In this document: piece after piece, positions 7,463 to 16,919 of the stretch | Position numbering within the stretch: position 1 is the first letter of the stretch | Layout of the letters: the number at the start of each line of letters is the position of its first letter | From: Heyndrickxia coagulans DSM 1 = ATCC 7050 | GTDB lineage: Bacteria; Bacillota; Bacilli; Bacillales; Bacillaceae_C | Reading direction: 5' to 3' | DNA: 40,943 nt | Assembly (NCBI RefSeq): GCF_000290615.1 | Contig: NZ_ALAS01000006.1 | Location: 1-40,943, forward strand | Position numbers and translations under genes: made by a program | The notes under the pieces: model-generated | What the model was told of the DNA's origin: nothing | The model's database searches: none | The model's input: only the letters and a program-made list of their open reading frames with translations

Positions 7463-7860
7463 GGGCATTCCGGGGGCTTTGAGAACGGGCGTGCAATTCC
7501 TGAAGTTGGGCGATACAGGAATAAACGAAACGAACATTCATCCACTCTGCAAAACCATCCAACCAATGTACGCATGCGTTTCCTTCCAATTTTGCCGGAC
7601 GGAGAAATGATGCGCATGCGTTCCCTTTACCTATGTTCCGCTTTATGAATTTTAAATTTACCTGTCCCCTACTCTTGTTGCGAATCTACATATTTTGGGT
7701 TATGGCAGTTTTTCCTATCTGATTTGGCCAGGATTGTGAAGTGCCGATCCTGTATTTTGGCGCGGCTGTCCAAATTTTGCGCATGGCTTTGATTTGGTTT
7801 TGCCTCAATTTGCGCCATTTTGGATGTTGATCCTCTCCATCGATTTCTTTTGCATTTTTC
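7463..7860. other. Gene-free stretch between comK and csbD
   Basis: I see no gene with a ribosome site here. GCATGCGTT followed by CCTT occurs twice (near 7571 and 7614) as a short direct repeat. No convincing terminator follows comK. Confidence 0.5.
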
Positions 7861-7885
7861 GTTTATCGGCCTGAGATCAGGGAAT
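7861..7885 (+). promoter_or_regulatory. Sigma-B promoter of csbD
   Basis: GTTTAT (7861-7866), a 13-bp spacer, then GGGAAT (7880-7885) match the Bacillus sigma-B consensus GTTTAA-N12-15-GGGWAW. It lies 35 bp before the csbD start, and CsbD is named as a sigma-B-controlled protein. Confidence 0.8.
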
Positions 7886-7920
7886 AGGAAAGATGAACAA
7901 TATGAATGGGAGGAATGAAA

Positions 7921-8106
7921 ATGGATCAAGACGCCATGAAGGACAAGCTTAAAGGAAAAGGGAACAAATTGAAAGGCGAAGCAAAAGATACATGGGGTGA
8001 CATTACCGGCGATGCGAAGAAAAAAGCTGAAGGCAAAATGGACAAATTGAAAGGCGAAGCCCAGGACTCGGTCGGCGATGCAAAAGACCGCCTCTCCCGT
8101 AAGTAA
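7921..8106 (+). CDS. csbD: CsbD-like general stress protein
   Basis: This is a 61-residue, very hydrophilic, Lys/Asp/Gly-rich protein. Its repeated KLKGEAxDxxGDxxxDA segments occur twice (about residues 16-31 and 42-58), the pattern of the CsbD family, small stress proteins of unknown biochemical role. The ATG at 7921 has GGGAGG 9 nt upstream; an in-frame ATG at 7906 lies before the ribosome site and is not used. The sigma-B promoter directly ahead implies induction by general stress and stationary phase. Confidence 0.9.
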   Translation: MDQDAMKDKLKGKGNKLKGEAKDTWGDITGDAKKKAEGKMDKLKGEAQDSVGDAKDRLSRK

Positions 8107-8261
8107 GCACTTTGCTTTTGATAAGACACTGGAAGATTGGCTAATGTCAGAACAGGACAAAACAGTTCAATGCGGATTTGACGCCCGTGCCACAAAGGAT
8201 ACGGCAGGGGCGGAAGGATGAAAATCCGCCGCAGTCGCCGCACATTTTCAGATAGATTTTT

Positions 8262-8290
8262 AAGCTCGGATTCCGATATCCGGGCTTTTT
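8262..8290 (+). terminator. Terminator downstream of csbD
   Basis: AAGC-T-CGGAT pairs with ATCCG-G-GCTT (one bulge each side), ending in TTTTT. It is 155 bp after the csbD stop, so the transcript has a long 3' end. Confidence 0.6.
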
Positions 8291-8952
8291 CATGTGGGTA
8301 TTTCCGTGGAAATATTGCTGGTTTTGTCGAAATTAAGCCTATCATGTCATCTTGTTAGGGCAGCAAAAAAGCCAATATTCGCAGCGTTTGAGAATGTTAG
8401 GCTGGATGAGGAAGCATATGTCTTGGCCTTGGCAAGGGTTGTAACAGCACTGGCTGAATTTTAGATGTAAAGGTTGCACCCGGAGCTGATTTAATGTAGG
8501 CGTTCATGCCACAGGGAACGTGGCAGGTGAGTAATTTTATAGAAGGAAAACGGGGTCAAGCATTTTCGGGCTTGCTGGCAAGTGGTATTTGTTCAAAAAA
8601 ACCTGTTCAACATGCACGGTTGCACAATTTTCATTGGAATGTTTCCCGTGGAACATTGAGGGCGGAACAGAAAAGCCAGTGCAAATTTTGTCGATTAATA
8701 CGGTTTTTTGCAGAATGGTATATGGGTCCGGGTTCCGCATTCTTCTGTCGAAGCCGCAAAAATGCAGCATGGCGCCTATGGTAAGAAAGTGGCGGGTAAG
8801 CTACAAAATTTTCGACTGATTGTTAACATGGACTGCTCTACGGTAAGATTTTTGCCTGTCAGTTACACGATTAGGAAAGCGATGGAATTTTCAGCCGCTT
8901 GTTCACGTAGAAAACGTCCATGTTTTCTTGATGTATGGCCGTTCCTTGCTTT
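8291..8952. other. Gene-free stretch between csbD and the metH terminator
   Basis: About 660 bp carry only overlapping short frames without ribosome sites. A sequence resembling a Spo0J parS site with two mismatches (8640-8655) is the only motif noted. The stretch may be decayed coding DNA, but I cannot identify a source. Confidence 0.4.
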
Positions 8953-8986
8953 AAAAAACCCAAAGCGGTCCGGGGCCCGCTTTGGG
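8953..8986 (-). terminator. Terminator of the yitJ-metH operon
   Basis: CCCAAAGCGG (8959-8968) and CCGCTTTGGG (8977-8986) form a 10-bp stem; on the minus strand it is followed by six T. It starts 3 bp after the metH stop. Confidence 0.9.
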
Positions 8987-8988
8987 GG

Positions 8989-11900
8989 TCATACCGCAAA
9001 GTATCTTGCCTCCGGATGGGAGAACACGAGCGCGGTGACGGCGGCTTCGGGTTCCATCATGTAGCCTTCGGTCAAGTGGAGGCCGATTTTTTGCGGTTGC
9101 AGCAATTTAAACAGTTTGGCCTGGTCTTCGAGGTTCGGGCAGGCCGGGTAACCGAAAGAGTAGCGCTGGCCCTGGTATTTGGCGGCAAAGCGTTGCTGCA
9201 TTGTGAAACCGGCCGGGTCCGGGAAGCCCCATTGGCCGCGCATCAGTTCGTGCAGCCGCTCGGCGAAGCCTTCTGCCGTTTCGAGGGCAAGCGCCTGGAG
9301 GGCATGGCTTTTGAAATATTCGCCTGCCTCTTTTAAATAGCGTGCGTGGTGGCGGATGTTTTTGCCGGCGACGACCGCGAACATGCCGACATAGTCAACG
9401 ACCCCGCTGTCCACGCTCCGGACATAATCGGCAAGGCACAAATACGGCGGCTTTGCCTGGCGCGGGAACGTGAACCGCTCTAAAATGGATAAAGATTTCG
9501 GATCTAATACTCCAGGCTCTCCAGCCGGTTCATAAACAATCAAATCATTACCATCCGCCTGGGCCGGGAAAAACTGGTATACGGCGGATGGCTGAAGCAG
9601 TTTTTCTTTCATCACCCACTCGCGCAGTTCATCCACCTGCTGCTTCAGCTTACTGGCGCGTTCGTCTCCCTCCGCAAGCAGTTTTTCGACGCGGCCTTTC
9701 AATCCTAAATGGTGGCCGAGGAGCATTTGCATGTTCACGTAGGGTTCGATATGGGAAAGCGGATAATTGCGCAGCACATGCCGCTTCAAATCCGCCGGCT
9801 GGTAAACGCGCGCATCCGGGGATACCGAAGAGCGGCGCGGTAAAGTCGCAACCGGCGCACCGCCGGCATTCGCCGCCGCCACCCTTGTCCCGCCGCTGCG
9901 CTGGTTGGCAAGTTCCGTTTCGAGCGAGCTGCGTTCCGATTCATCCTGCAATTTGTTTGCAAGCGTGAGGCCCTCCATTGCGTCTTTTGCATACAGCACA
10001 AGCCCCTCATATTGCGGAGCGATTTTATTTAACGTGAATTTTCGCGACAAGGCTGCACCGCCGACCAGTATCGGCTGGCGGATGCCCGCTTCCCGCAAAT
10101 CCTGGGCAGTGACAACCATTTGCTGGGCGGATTTGACAAGGAGGCCGGATAGCCCGATCACATCCGGTTTCTCTTTGCGGACAGCGTGGATAAGATCAGC
10201 CGGCGCCACTTTGATGCCAAGGTCCACCACTTTATAGCCATTATTCGACAAAATGATGTCGACCAGATTTTTGCCGATGTCATGGACGTCGCCTTTCACG
10301 GTTGCGAGCAGCACTTTCCCCTTTGTGCTTGTTTCATTTTTTTCCATAAAAGGCTCAAGGAATGCGACAGATGCTTTCATAACTTCCGCACTTTGCAAGA
10401 CTTCTGCGACGATGAGCTGGTTGTCATTAAACAGGCGGCCGACTTCCGCCATCCCGTCCATAAGCGGGCCGTTGATAATGGCGAGCGGATCCGGGTATTC
10501 TTTCAAGGCCTGTTCTAAATCCGGGATGAGGCCTTCTTTCGTCCCTTCGACAACATCATTCGCAAGCCGTTCGGCAAGCGTCATCGTGCTCTTTGGCGCT
10601 TTTTTCTCCTGCACTTTGCCGCGGTAATATTCGGTGAACGCGGCGAGGGCTTCGTCACTCGCTTCAAACAACAGTTTTTCGGCCATTTTCACGTTCTCTT
10701 CCGGGATGGACGCAAAGCGTTCAAGCTTTTCTGTATTTACGATGGCGTAATCCAGCCCGGCTTTCGTACAGTGGTAGAGAAACACGGAGTTGAGCACTTC
10801 ACGCCCGGCAGGCGGCAGCCCGAATGAAACATTGCTGACGCCGAGGATCGTCTGGCATTCCGGCATCGCTTCTTTAATGAGCCGGATGCCTTCGACTGTT
10901 TCTTTTGCTGCGCCAAAATACTGCTTGTCGCCGGTGCCGGCAGGGAACACGAGCGGGTCAAAAATGAGATCACGCGGGTTGAGCCCGTACGTATGGACGA
11001 GCAGGTCATAAGAGCGGCGCGCAATCTCAAGTTTCCGTTCGGCAGTGACAGCCATCCCCTCTTCATCGATCGTGCCGACGACAACGGCACCCCCGTATTT
11101 TTTGAGGAGCGGCACGACTTTTTCAAACCGTTCCGTCCCGTTTTCAAGGTTAATGGAATTGACAATGCTTTTTCCTTGGCAGTATGTAAAAGCTTTTTCG
11201 ATCACGTTTTCATCCGTGGAATCGATCATAAATGGCACTTTCACTTTTTTCACGGCGATTGAAATAAAGTTTTCCATGTCGCTGATTTCATCGCGGTCCG
11301 GGTCGGCGAGGCAGATGTCGATGATCTGTGCGCCGTTTTTGACCTGGGTGCGGGCAATTTCGCTTGCTTCTTCCCATTTGCCTTCTGCGATCAGGCGCCG
11401 GAACTTGCGCGAACCGATGACGTTTGTGCGTTCGCCGACAAAAATCGGGCGGGTGGACGGGTCATCGTAAATAAAAGGTTCGATGCCAGAGACGGCGTGG
11501 TGCTCTTCTTTTGCAGGCTGGCGCGGCGGGAGCCCGGCTAGTGCTTCATTCAGCGCTTTGATATGGGCAGGTGTTGTACCGCAGCAGCCGCCTGCGATGT
11601 TAAGCCAGCCTTTTTCGGCGAAGCCTTTCATTTTTACAGCGAGCGATTCCGGTGTTTCGTGGTAATGCCCTTCTTCGTCGGGAAGCCCGGCGTTCGGGTA
11701 GCAGCTCACTGCCGTTTTGGCGAGCCCCGCGAGTGTGCGGATAGAGTCAGCCATGAACTCCGGGCCAGTCGCGCAGTTGAGCCCGACGGCGGCCGGCTGC
11801 ATATGCGCGACGGAAATGTAAAATGCTTCGATGTTCTGGCCGGCAAGCGTTGTGCCCATCGGTTCGATGGTGCCGGAGATGAGAAGCGGCAGTTTTTTTC

Positions 11901-12453
11901 CGGTTTCGTTAAATGCATCCGTAATGCCAAGAAAAGCGGCTTTGACGTTCAGCAAGTCCTGCGATGTTTCGAGGAGGAGCACGTCGGCCCCGCCTTTTAT
12001 GAGCCCGCAAGCCTGTTCCTGGTAGGCGGTTTTGAGCGCGCCAAAAGTGGTGCCGCCTGTGACGGAGAGCGTCTTTGTTGTCGGGCCCATTGAACCGGCG
12101 ACAAACCGCGGCCGGCCGGGTGTGGAAAATTTTCCGGCAGCCTGCTTGGCGATGCGCGCAGCTTCGATGTTGATTTTTTCGGCAAAGTGCCCAAGGCCGT
12201 ACTCGTTAAGGACGATGGACGTTGCGCCAAATGTGTTCGTTTCGATGATGTCGGCCCCCGCTTCGAGATATGCTTCATGGATCGAGCGGATTAGATCGGG
12301 CGCTGTGAGATTCAAGTATTCATTGCAGCCTTCGTATGCTTCGCCGCCAAAATCTGCCGCGGTGAGGTGTTGCTGCTGGATCATCGTGCCCATCGCCCCG
12401 TCGAGAATGAGAATGCGGTTCGCAAGCTGCTGTTCAAATATCGTTTTCCCCAT
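8989..12453 (-). CDS. metH: Cobalamin-dependent methionine synthase
   Basis: MetH transfers the methyl group of 5-methyl-THF to homocysteine through a cobalamin cofactor. The 1154 residues contain all four modules: homocysteine-binding (1 to about 310, zinc ligands Cys227, Cys290, Cys291 in GLNC and GGCCG), pterin-binding (about 335-600), cobalamin-binding with DVHDIG (722-727; His724 is the lower axial ligand), and the C-terminal AdoMet-activation domain (about 910-1154, SFGYPACPNLEDQ). The ATG at 12453 follows AGGGGG; the longer frame to 12609 overlaps yitJ and has no ribosome site. It is 76 bp after yitJ in one transcript under a SAM riboswitch. It makes methionine synthesis here dependent on B12; a cobalamin-independent MetE may exist elsewhere. 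Confidence 0.97.
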   Translation of the reverse strand: MGKTIFEQQLANRILILDGAMGTMIQQQHLTAADFGGEAYEGCNEYLNLTAPDLIRSIHEAYLEAGADIIETNTFGATSIVLNEYGLGHFAEKINIEAARIAKQAAGKFSTPGRPRFVAGSMGPTTKTLSVTGGTTFGALKTAYQEQACGLIKGGADVLLLETSQDLLNVKAAFLGITDAFNETGKKLPLLISGTIEPMGTTLAGQNIEAFYISVAHMQPAAVGLNCATGPEFMADSIRTLAGLAKTAVSCYPNAGLPDEEGHYHETPESLAVKMKGFAEKGWLNIAGGCCGTTPAHIKALNEALAGLPPRQPAKEEHHAVSGIEPFIYDDPSTRPIFVGERTNVIGSRKFRRLIAEGKWEEASEIARTQVKNGAQIIDICLADPDRDEISDMENFISIAVKKVKVPFMIDSTDENVIEKAFTYCQGKSIVNSINLENGTERFEKVVPLLKKYGGAVVVGTIDEEGMAVTAERKLEIARRSYDLLVHTYGLNPRDLIFDPLVFPAGTGDKQYFGAAKETVEGIRLIKEAMPECQTILGVSNVSFGLPPAGREVLNSVFLYHCTKAGLDYAIVNTEKLERFASIPEENVKMAEKLLFEASDEALAAFTEYYRGKVQEKKAPKSTMTLAERLANDVVEGTKEGLIPDLEQALKEYPDPLAIINGPLMDGMAEVGRLFNDNQLIVAEVLQSAEVMKASVAFLEPFMEKNETSTKGKVLLATVKGDVHDIGKNLVDIILSNNGYKVVDLGIKVAPADLIHAVRKEKPDVIGLSGLLVKSAQQMVVTAQDLREAGIRQPILVGGAALSRKFTLNKIAPQYEGLVLYAKDAMEGLTLANKLQDESERSSLETELANQRSGGTRVAAANAGGAPVATLPRRSSVSPDARVYQPADLKRHVLRNYPLSHIEPYVNMQMLLGHHLGLKGRVEKLLAEGDERASKLKQQVDELREWVMKEKLLQPSAVYQFFPAQADGNDLIVYEPAGEPGVLDPKSLSILERFTFPRQAKPPYLCLADYVRSVDSGVVDYVGMFAVVAGKNIRHHARYLKEAGEYFKSHALQALALETAEGFAERLHELMRGQWGFPDPAGFTMQQRFAAKYQGQRYSFGYPACPNLEDQAKLFKLLQPQKIGLHLTEGYMMEPEAAVTALVFSHPEARYFAV

Positions 12454-12529
12454 GAAAAATGCCCCCTTTGGTTGTGCGTTTGATCGGTTAAATTCAGGTT
12501 GCCGGGTAGCCAAAGAATCTCCTATACTT

Positions 12530-14365
12530 TTAGAAAATGCCCGCGCTGCGCACTGCTGTTTTTTCGTGGATGTAGCGCGTGCATTCCACTGTGAGTTCAT
12601 AGCGTTCAAGCGGCGTAATCAGGTAAATGCCGTTGAAATAGGCGAGGGCCGCATCGATCAGGGTACGGCTGATCGCAAGGCTTTCTTCGCGCGCTTTCAC
12701 AGGGTCGCCGTTTGTTTTTTCCATCGCTTGCAAAATATCATCCGTCAGTGTGATGCCCGGCACTTCATTGTGCAGAAAGACCGCGTTCCGGTAGCTGGTA
12801 AGCGGCATAATGCCAAGATAGATCGGCGCGTCCAAATGCTTCGTGGCTTCATGGATTTGCTCGATTTTTTCCGTGCTGAAGACAGGCTGGGTGATAAAAT
12901 AATCAGCACCGTGGCGGATTTTGCGTTCCAACCTCCCGACCGTTTTATCGAGATTGCGGACGTTCGGGTTAAATGCAGCTGCGACGGAAAAATTTGTTTT
13001 CCGCTGAAGCGATTTGCCGGAATGGGAAATGCCATCGTTAAATTGCTTGATCATTGCGATCAGTTCCATTGACGACAAATCGTATACGCTCGTGGCCCCC
13101 GGGAAGTCGCCGATTTTCGACGGATCCCCTGTGACGGCAAGCACCTGGTCAATCCCGAGCGCGGCAAGGCCCATTAAGTGCGACTGCAGCCCGATCAAAT
13201 TGCGATCACGGCATGTAATATGAACGAGCGGCCGGATGCCCTGTTTCTCTTTTAAAATCGCGGCAATCGCTGTGTTGCTGATGCGCGGGCTTGCAAGCGA
13301 GTTGTCGGCCATTGTCAAGGCATCGATGCCGGCGTCGTGCAGCGCTTTTGCCCCTTCGAAAAAGCGGGCTGTGTTCAGCGTTTTCGGTGTGTCCAATTCG
13401 ACAATGACGGAACGGCTTTTTTTTACAATTTCATGCAACGGCGGTTCGTACTGCGCCGGGGCGGCCGCGATTTCGATTTTCGGCGGGCGGACCGTTTTTT
13501 CTGTGACAGGCAAAAGCCCCTGCACCCCTTCTGCGATTGCTTTGATGTGGGCCGGCGTTGTGCCGCAGCAGCCGCCGATCAGGCGCACACCCTGTTCGAC
13601 AAGTTTTTCGGCGCATGTTTTAAAATAATCGGCGTTATTCGTAAATGTGAACCGGCCTTCCTCGTAATCTAAAAGACTTGCATTCGGGTATGCGGACAAA
13701 AAGGCACGCTTCGGTATCGGGATTTCTTCGAACGCCTGGATCATGTGGTGCGGACCGAGCCGGCAGTTCAGGCCGGTCACATCGGCGCCGCGGTTTTCAA
13801 GTTCCTTGAAAGCATCGCGGACCGGGGTTCCGTTTTGGAGCACGCCCGGTTCGATAAGCGAGAACTGGGCGATGACCGGGACATCCGCTTCTTTTTTCGC
13901 AATGTCAACGACCGTATACAGTTCTTCAGCGTCAAAATACGTTTCCAGAAGCAGGGCATCGACTCCTTCGTTCAGGAGGTGAAAAATCTGTTCGCGGAAC
14001 GTACGCTTAATTTCGGCAAGTGTTGCTTCGGTTTTGCGCTGGCCGCGGATGCCGCCGACCGTGCCGAGTATGAATGTATCGCGGTTTGCCGCTTCTTTTG
14101 CAATCCGGACGGCCGCTTTGTTGATGTCTTTTACTTTTTCTTCCAGTCCATACTGTGCAAGCTTGATATAGTTGGCACTGTACGTGTTGGTCTGGATGAC
14201 CGATGCGCCAGCTTCGATATAGGCGCGGTGGATCGCGTGGATGTCTTCCGGGTGGCTCAGATTGAATGACTCATAACATGTGTTGGCGCCGTATGCATAC
14301 AGCAGCGTCCCCATTGCCCCGTCCGCAACAAGGATGCGGTTTTTTAACGTTTCGAGAAAGTCCAA
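12530..14365 (-). CDS. yitJ: Bifunctional homocysteine S-methyltransferase / 5,10-methylene-THF reductase (YitJ type)
   Basis: The N-terminal half (1 to about 300) is a homocysteine methyltransferase domain with zinc ligands in GLNC and GGCCGTTP. The C-terminal half (about 320-612) is a MetF-type methylenetetrahydrofolate reductase with the flavin-barrel motifs HITCRDRN and GADYFITQPVF. It supplies 5-methyl-THF, the substrate of MetH encoded next. The start is a TTG at 14365 with AAAGGGAG 9-10 nt upstream, giving 612 residues, the length I recall for B. subtilis YitJ; an in-frame ATG at 14419 lies inside the riboswitch terminator and is excluded. Transcription is controlled by the SAM-I riboswitch just upstream. 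Confidence 0.95.
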   Translation of the reverse strand: MDFLETLKNRILVADGAMGTLLYAYGANTCYESFNLSHPEDIHAIHRAYIEAGASVIQTNTYSANYIKLAQYGLEEKVKDINKAAVRIAKEAANRDTFILGTVGGIRGQRKTEATLAEIKRTFREQIFHLLNEGVDALLLETYFDAEELYTVVDIAKKEADVPVIAQFSLIEPGVLQNGTPVRDAFKELENRGADVTGLNCRLGPHHMIQAFEEIPIPKRAFLSAYPNASLLDYEEGRFTFTNNADYFKTCAEKLVEQGVRLIGGCCGTTPAHIKAIAEGVQGLLPVTEKTVRPPKIEIAAAPAQYEPPLHEIVKKSRSVIVELDTPKTLNTARFFEGAKALHDAGIDALTMADNSLASPRISNTAIAAILKEKQGIRPLVHITCRDRNLIGLQSHLMGLAALGIDQVLAVTGDPSKIGDFPGATSVYDLSSMELIAMIKQFNDGISHSGKSLQRKTNFSVAAAFNPNVRNLDKTVGRLERKIRHGADYFITQPVFSTEKIEQIHEATKHLDAPIYLGIMPLTSYRNAVFLHNEVPGITLTDDILQAMEKTNGDPVKAREESLAISRTLIDAALAYFNGIYLITPLERYELTVECTRYIHEKTAVRSAGIF

Positions 14366-14392
14366 CTTTTTACACTCCCTTTGCATGATATG

Positions 14393-14417
14393 AAAAAAGC
14401 CTCCCGGAAAAGGAGGC
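14393..14417 (-). terminator. Riboswitch-controlled terminator before yitJ
   Basis: On the minus strand GCCTCC and GGAGGC form the stem, followed by six T. It ends 28 bp before the yitJ TTG and is the expression platform of the S-box. Confidence 0.9.
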
Positions 14418-14434
14418 AAGATGACAACATTCTC

Positions 14435-14532
14435 CTTATCTTTTCAGGTATACCTGTTGGATTTAGCACCGTGCCGTATGGGCTGGTTGCTGAGGTTTCA
14501 TCGGGCCAAGTCCCTCCGCCTCTCTTGATAAG
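14435..14532 (-). ncRNA. SAM-I riboswitch (S-box)
   Basis: The minus strand starts with CTTATC, continues with the conserved GAGGGA, GGCCC, GATGAAACC and CAGCAACC blocks, then GGTGCTAAATCC, and closes with GATAAG (complement at 14435-14440). These are the hallmarks of the S-box, which binds S-adenosylmethionine and terminates transcription when methionine is sufficient. It controls yitJ-metH. Confidence 0.97.
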
Positions 14533-14639
14533 GCTATTCGATTGAACGTACTTAAAATTTTGACTTATTTATACTTTACACTTTGCCGGGTGACATGACA
14601 AGGGGGAAATTGAAATTCATATTGGATGCGGTTTCGTCC

Positions 14640-15757
14640 CTTTTGTCTAATTGGCTTTCTTTTGCCTTTTTGAGCCCTCCAAAAGGACAATTTGCTCCCG
14701 GTACGGCTTTCTTTTGTCTTTTTGAACCCTCCAAAAGGACAATTTGCTCTTGGTCCAGCTCTCTTTTGTCTTTTTGAACTCTCCAAAAAGACAATTTGCT
14801 CCTGGTCCGGCTTTCTTTTGTCTTTTTGGGCCCTTCAAAAAGACAATTTGCTCTTGGTCCGGCTTTCTTTTGTCTTTTTGAGCCCTTCAAAAGGACAATT
14901 TGCTCTTGGTCCGGCTTTCTTTTGTCTTTTTGAACCCTCCAAAGAGACAATTTGCTCTTGGTCCGGCTTTCTTTTGTCTTTTTGAGCTCTCCAAAAGGAC
15001 AATTTGCTCTTGGTCCGGCTTTCTTTTGTCTTTTTGAGCTCTCCAAAAAGACAATTTGCTCCCGGTACGGCTCTCTTTTTTCTTTTTGAACCCTTCAAAA
15101 AGACAATTTGCTCTTGGTCCGGCTTTCTTTTGTCTTTTTGAGCCCTCCAAAAGGACAATTCGCCCCTGATCCGACTCTCTTTTGTCTTTTTGAGCTCTCC
15201 AAAAGGACAATTTGCTCCTGGTCCGGCTTTCTTTTGTCTTTTAGAGCTCTCCAAAAGGACAATTTGCTCCCGGTACGGCTCTCTTTTGTCTTTTTGAGCT
15301 CTCCAAAAAGACAATTTGCTCCTGGTCCAGATCTCTTTTGTCTTTTTGAGCTCTCCAAAAAGACAATTTGCTCCCGGTACGGCTCTCTTTTGTCTTTTTG
15401 AGCTCTCCAAAAGGACAATTTGCTCTTGGTCCGGCTCTCTTTTGTCTTTTTGAGCTCTCCAAAAAGACAATTTGCTCCTGGTCCAGATCTCTTTTGTCTT
15501 TTTGAGCCATTCAAAAAGACAATTTGCTCTTGGTCCGGCTTTCTTTTGTCTTTTTGAGCCCTCCAAAAGGACAATTCGCCCCTGATCCGACTCTCTTTTG
15601 TCTTTTTGAGCCATTCAAAAAGACAATTTGCTCTTGGTCCGGCTTTCTTTTGTCTTTTTGAACCCTCCAAAAGGACAATTTGCTCCCGGTACGGCTCTCT
15701 TTTGTCTTTTAGAGCTCTCCAAAAGGACAATTTGCTCCCGGTACGGCTTTCTGTCTG
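14640..15757. repeat. Array 1: 21 tandem 52-bp hairpin units
   Basis: The GGAC/AGAC marker of each unit falls at 14685 plus multiples of 52 up to 15725, with no register slip in any unit I spot-checked. Each unit has TTGTCTTTTTG, a short loop often containing GAGCTCTC, and CAAAAAGACAA or its G variant, then a 20-22-bp linker ending in GGCTTTCT or GGCTCTCT. The two arms form an 11-bp stem. Several linker variants alternate. The left edge begins with a different hairpin arm (TTTTGTCTAATTGG, 14640). The array lies between the lytR terminator and the yitJ promoter region. The minus strand of the unit has few stop codons in any frame, giving spurious repeat frames of up to 265 codons; none has a ribosome site. 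Confidence 0.9.
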
Positions 15758-15761
15758 CAAC

Positions 15762-15787
15762 AAAAAAAAGAGCCGGAACCGGCCCCT
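15762..15787 (-). terminator. Terminator of the LCP gene
   Basis: On the minus strand GGGCCG pairs with CGGCTC around GTTC, followed by eight T. It overlaps nothing of the array, which starts right after it. Confidence 0.75.
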
Positions 15788-15788
15788 G

Positions 15789-16751
15789 TTATTCATCCAA
15801 AAACTGTTTGATGGCTTCGGTATTTTTTTCTTTGTCCACTTCGAGCGCGGCGCCGACGCCCGGATAATTGACATTGGTATAGGTACCGGCAACCGGTACG
15901 GTCATTGTTTTGACCTTAAGGTTGCCATTGACCATGGCGTCTTTGACGAGCGCAAGAATGTTCATTTTGCTCATGTTGGTGGCCATATACGGCTGGATGG
16001 TTCCGAGCAGTTTCGGTGCTTTGGCGATGCCGTTCACGCTGAAGACTTCAGATTGGAGCGCTTTAAGCACTTTTTGCTGGCGAGCAACCCGGCCAAAGTC
16101 GCCTTGCGCATCATGTCTGAACCGTGCGTAGGCGAGGAGTTGTTTCCCATGCATGAGCTGTTTGCCAGGATAAAGCGTCAAGCCGATGTTTTTCGACATT
16201 TTATGTTCGACGTTCATTTCAATGCCTTGAGGCGCCAGGGTATCGACAATTTTAACAAAGCCTTGGAAATCGACGAGTGCATAATATTGCACATCAATGT
16301 CAAAATTGGTTTTGAGTGCTTGGCGGAGCAGTTCAACGCCCTTCTTTTGATGGTTCAAATTGCCAAGATAATAGGCAGTGTTAATTTTATAGTTTCTATA
16401 CCCCGGGATTTCGGCATAAATGTCACGCATAATCGAAATGAGCTTCACCTGGTTATTCTTCGGGTCATATTGGGCAATCATGATGGTATCGGTTCTTGAA
16501 TCTTCTTGCCCGCGCCGATCAATTCCGAGAAGGAGAATATTGGTGCGGCCATTTGCATCCTTTTTACCGTTAAATTCCAGATTGTCCATATTTAAGGCAT
16601 CATTCGGGTCTGTCTGATGAACGCCAGCGTAGTATTGATAGGCTGTGTAACCCGCGCCGGCGACGATGAGCAGTAAAAAGAGCATAAGGAACACTCTGCG
16701 CCAGCGGACTCTTGACCGTTTTTTCTTTTTTTTCGCTACTCTTGACTCCAT
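15789..16751 (-). CDS. LytR-CpsA-Psr (LCP) family glycopolymer ligase
   Basis: LCP proteins attach teichoic acids or capsular polymers from undecaprenyl carriers to peptidoglycan outside the membrane. The 320 residues have a basic cytoplasmic start (KKKKKRSRVRWRR), one membrane segment (about 19-38) and the LCP domain. That domain shows LLLGIDRR, SRTDTIMI (the conserved Arg and Asp that bind the pyrophosphate), SIMRDIYAEIPGY, KINTAYYLG and the YARFRHDAQGDFGRVARQQ block. GAGGGATT precedes the ATG. It is monocistronic, between two repeat arrays. Given the eps operon nearby it may anchor that polymer, but wall teichoic acid is equally possible. Confidence 0.93.
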   Translation of the reverse strand: MESRVAKKKKKRSRVRWRRVFLMLFLLLIVAGAGYTAYQYYAGVHQTDPNDALNMDNLEFNGKKDANGRTNILLLGIDRRGQEDSRTDTIMIAQYDPKNNQVKLISIMRDIYAEIPGYRNYKINTAYYLGNLNHQKKGVELLRQALKTNFDIDVQYYALVDFQGFVKIVDTLAPQGIEMNVEHKMSKNIGLTLYPGKQLMHGKQLLAYARFRHDAQGDFGRVARQQKVLKALQSEVFSVNGIAKAPKLLGTIQPYMATNMSKMNILALVKDAMVNGNLKVKTMTVPVAGTYTNVNYPGVGAALEVDKEKNTEAIKQFLDE

Positions 16752-16919
16752 AGAATCCCTCGTTTTAGTAGTCTGTCTTCATTATTATTATCTAAAAGCG
16801 GCAATTTGTCACGAAGATTTTGATGAAATTTTGTTATTTTTGTCGAGATCATAATTTGTGGGGGATTTCACATAACTTTCATCCAAAGTTAAGGCGTTTT
16901 TTATTTTCCAGCGGTATAT

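Noticed and set aside
7669-8345. Minus-strand frames overlapping csbD
   Set aside because: They are antisense shadows of csbD and its flanks; no ribosome site, and csbD itself is well supported.
8640-8655. parS-like site TGTTTCCCGTGGAACA
   Set aside because: Two mismatches to the Spo0J site break its symmetry, and no partition genes or origin features are near.
12454-12609. N-terminal extension of MetH
   Set aside because: It would overlap yitJ and has no ribosome site; the internal ATG at 12453 gives the normal MetH N-terminus.
14640-15757. CRISPR array
   Set aside because: The linkers between hairpins are themselves repeated, the repeat is imperfect and no cas genes are present.
14565-15892. 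Long minus-strand frames (up to 265 codons) rich in KRQKKAGP-type repeats over array 1, and similar ones over array 3
   Set aside because: They arise because the complement of the 52-bp unit has almost no stop codons, so several frames stay open. There is no ribosome site, and the composition is that of the repeat translated in rotating frames.
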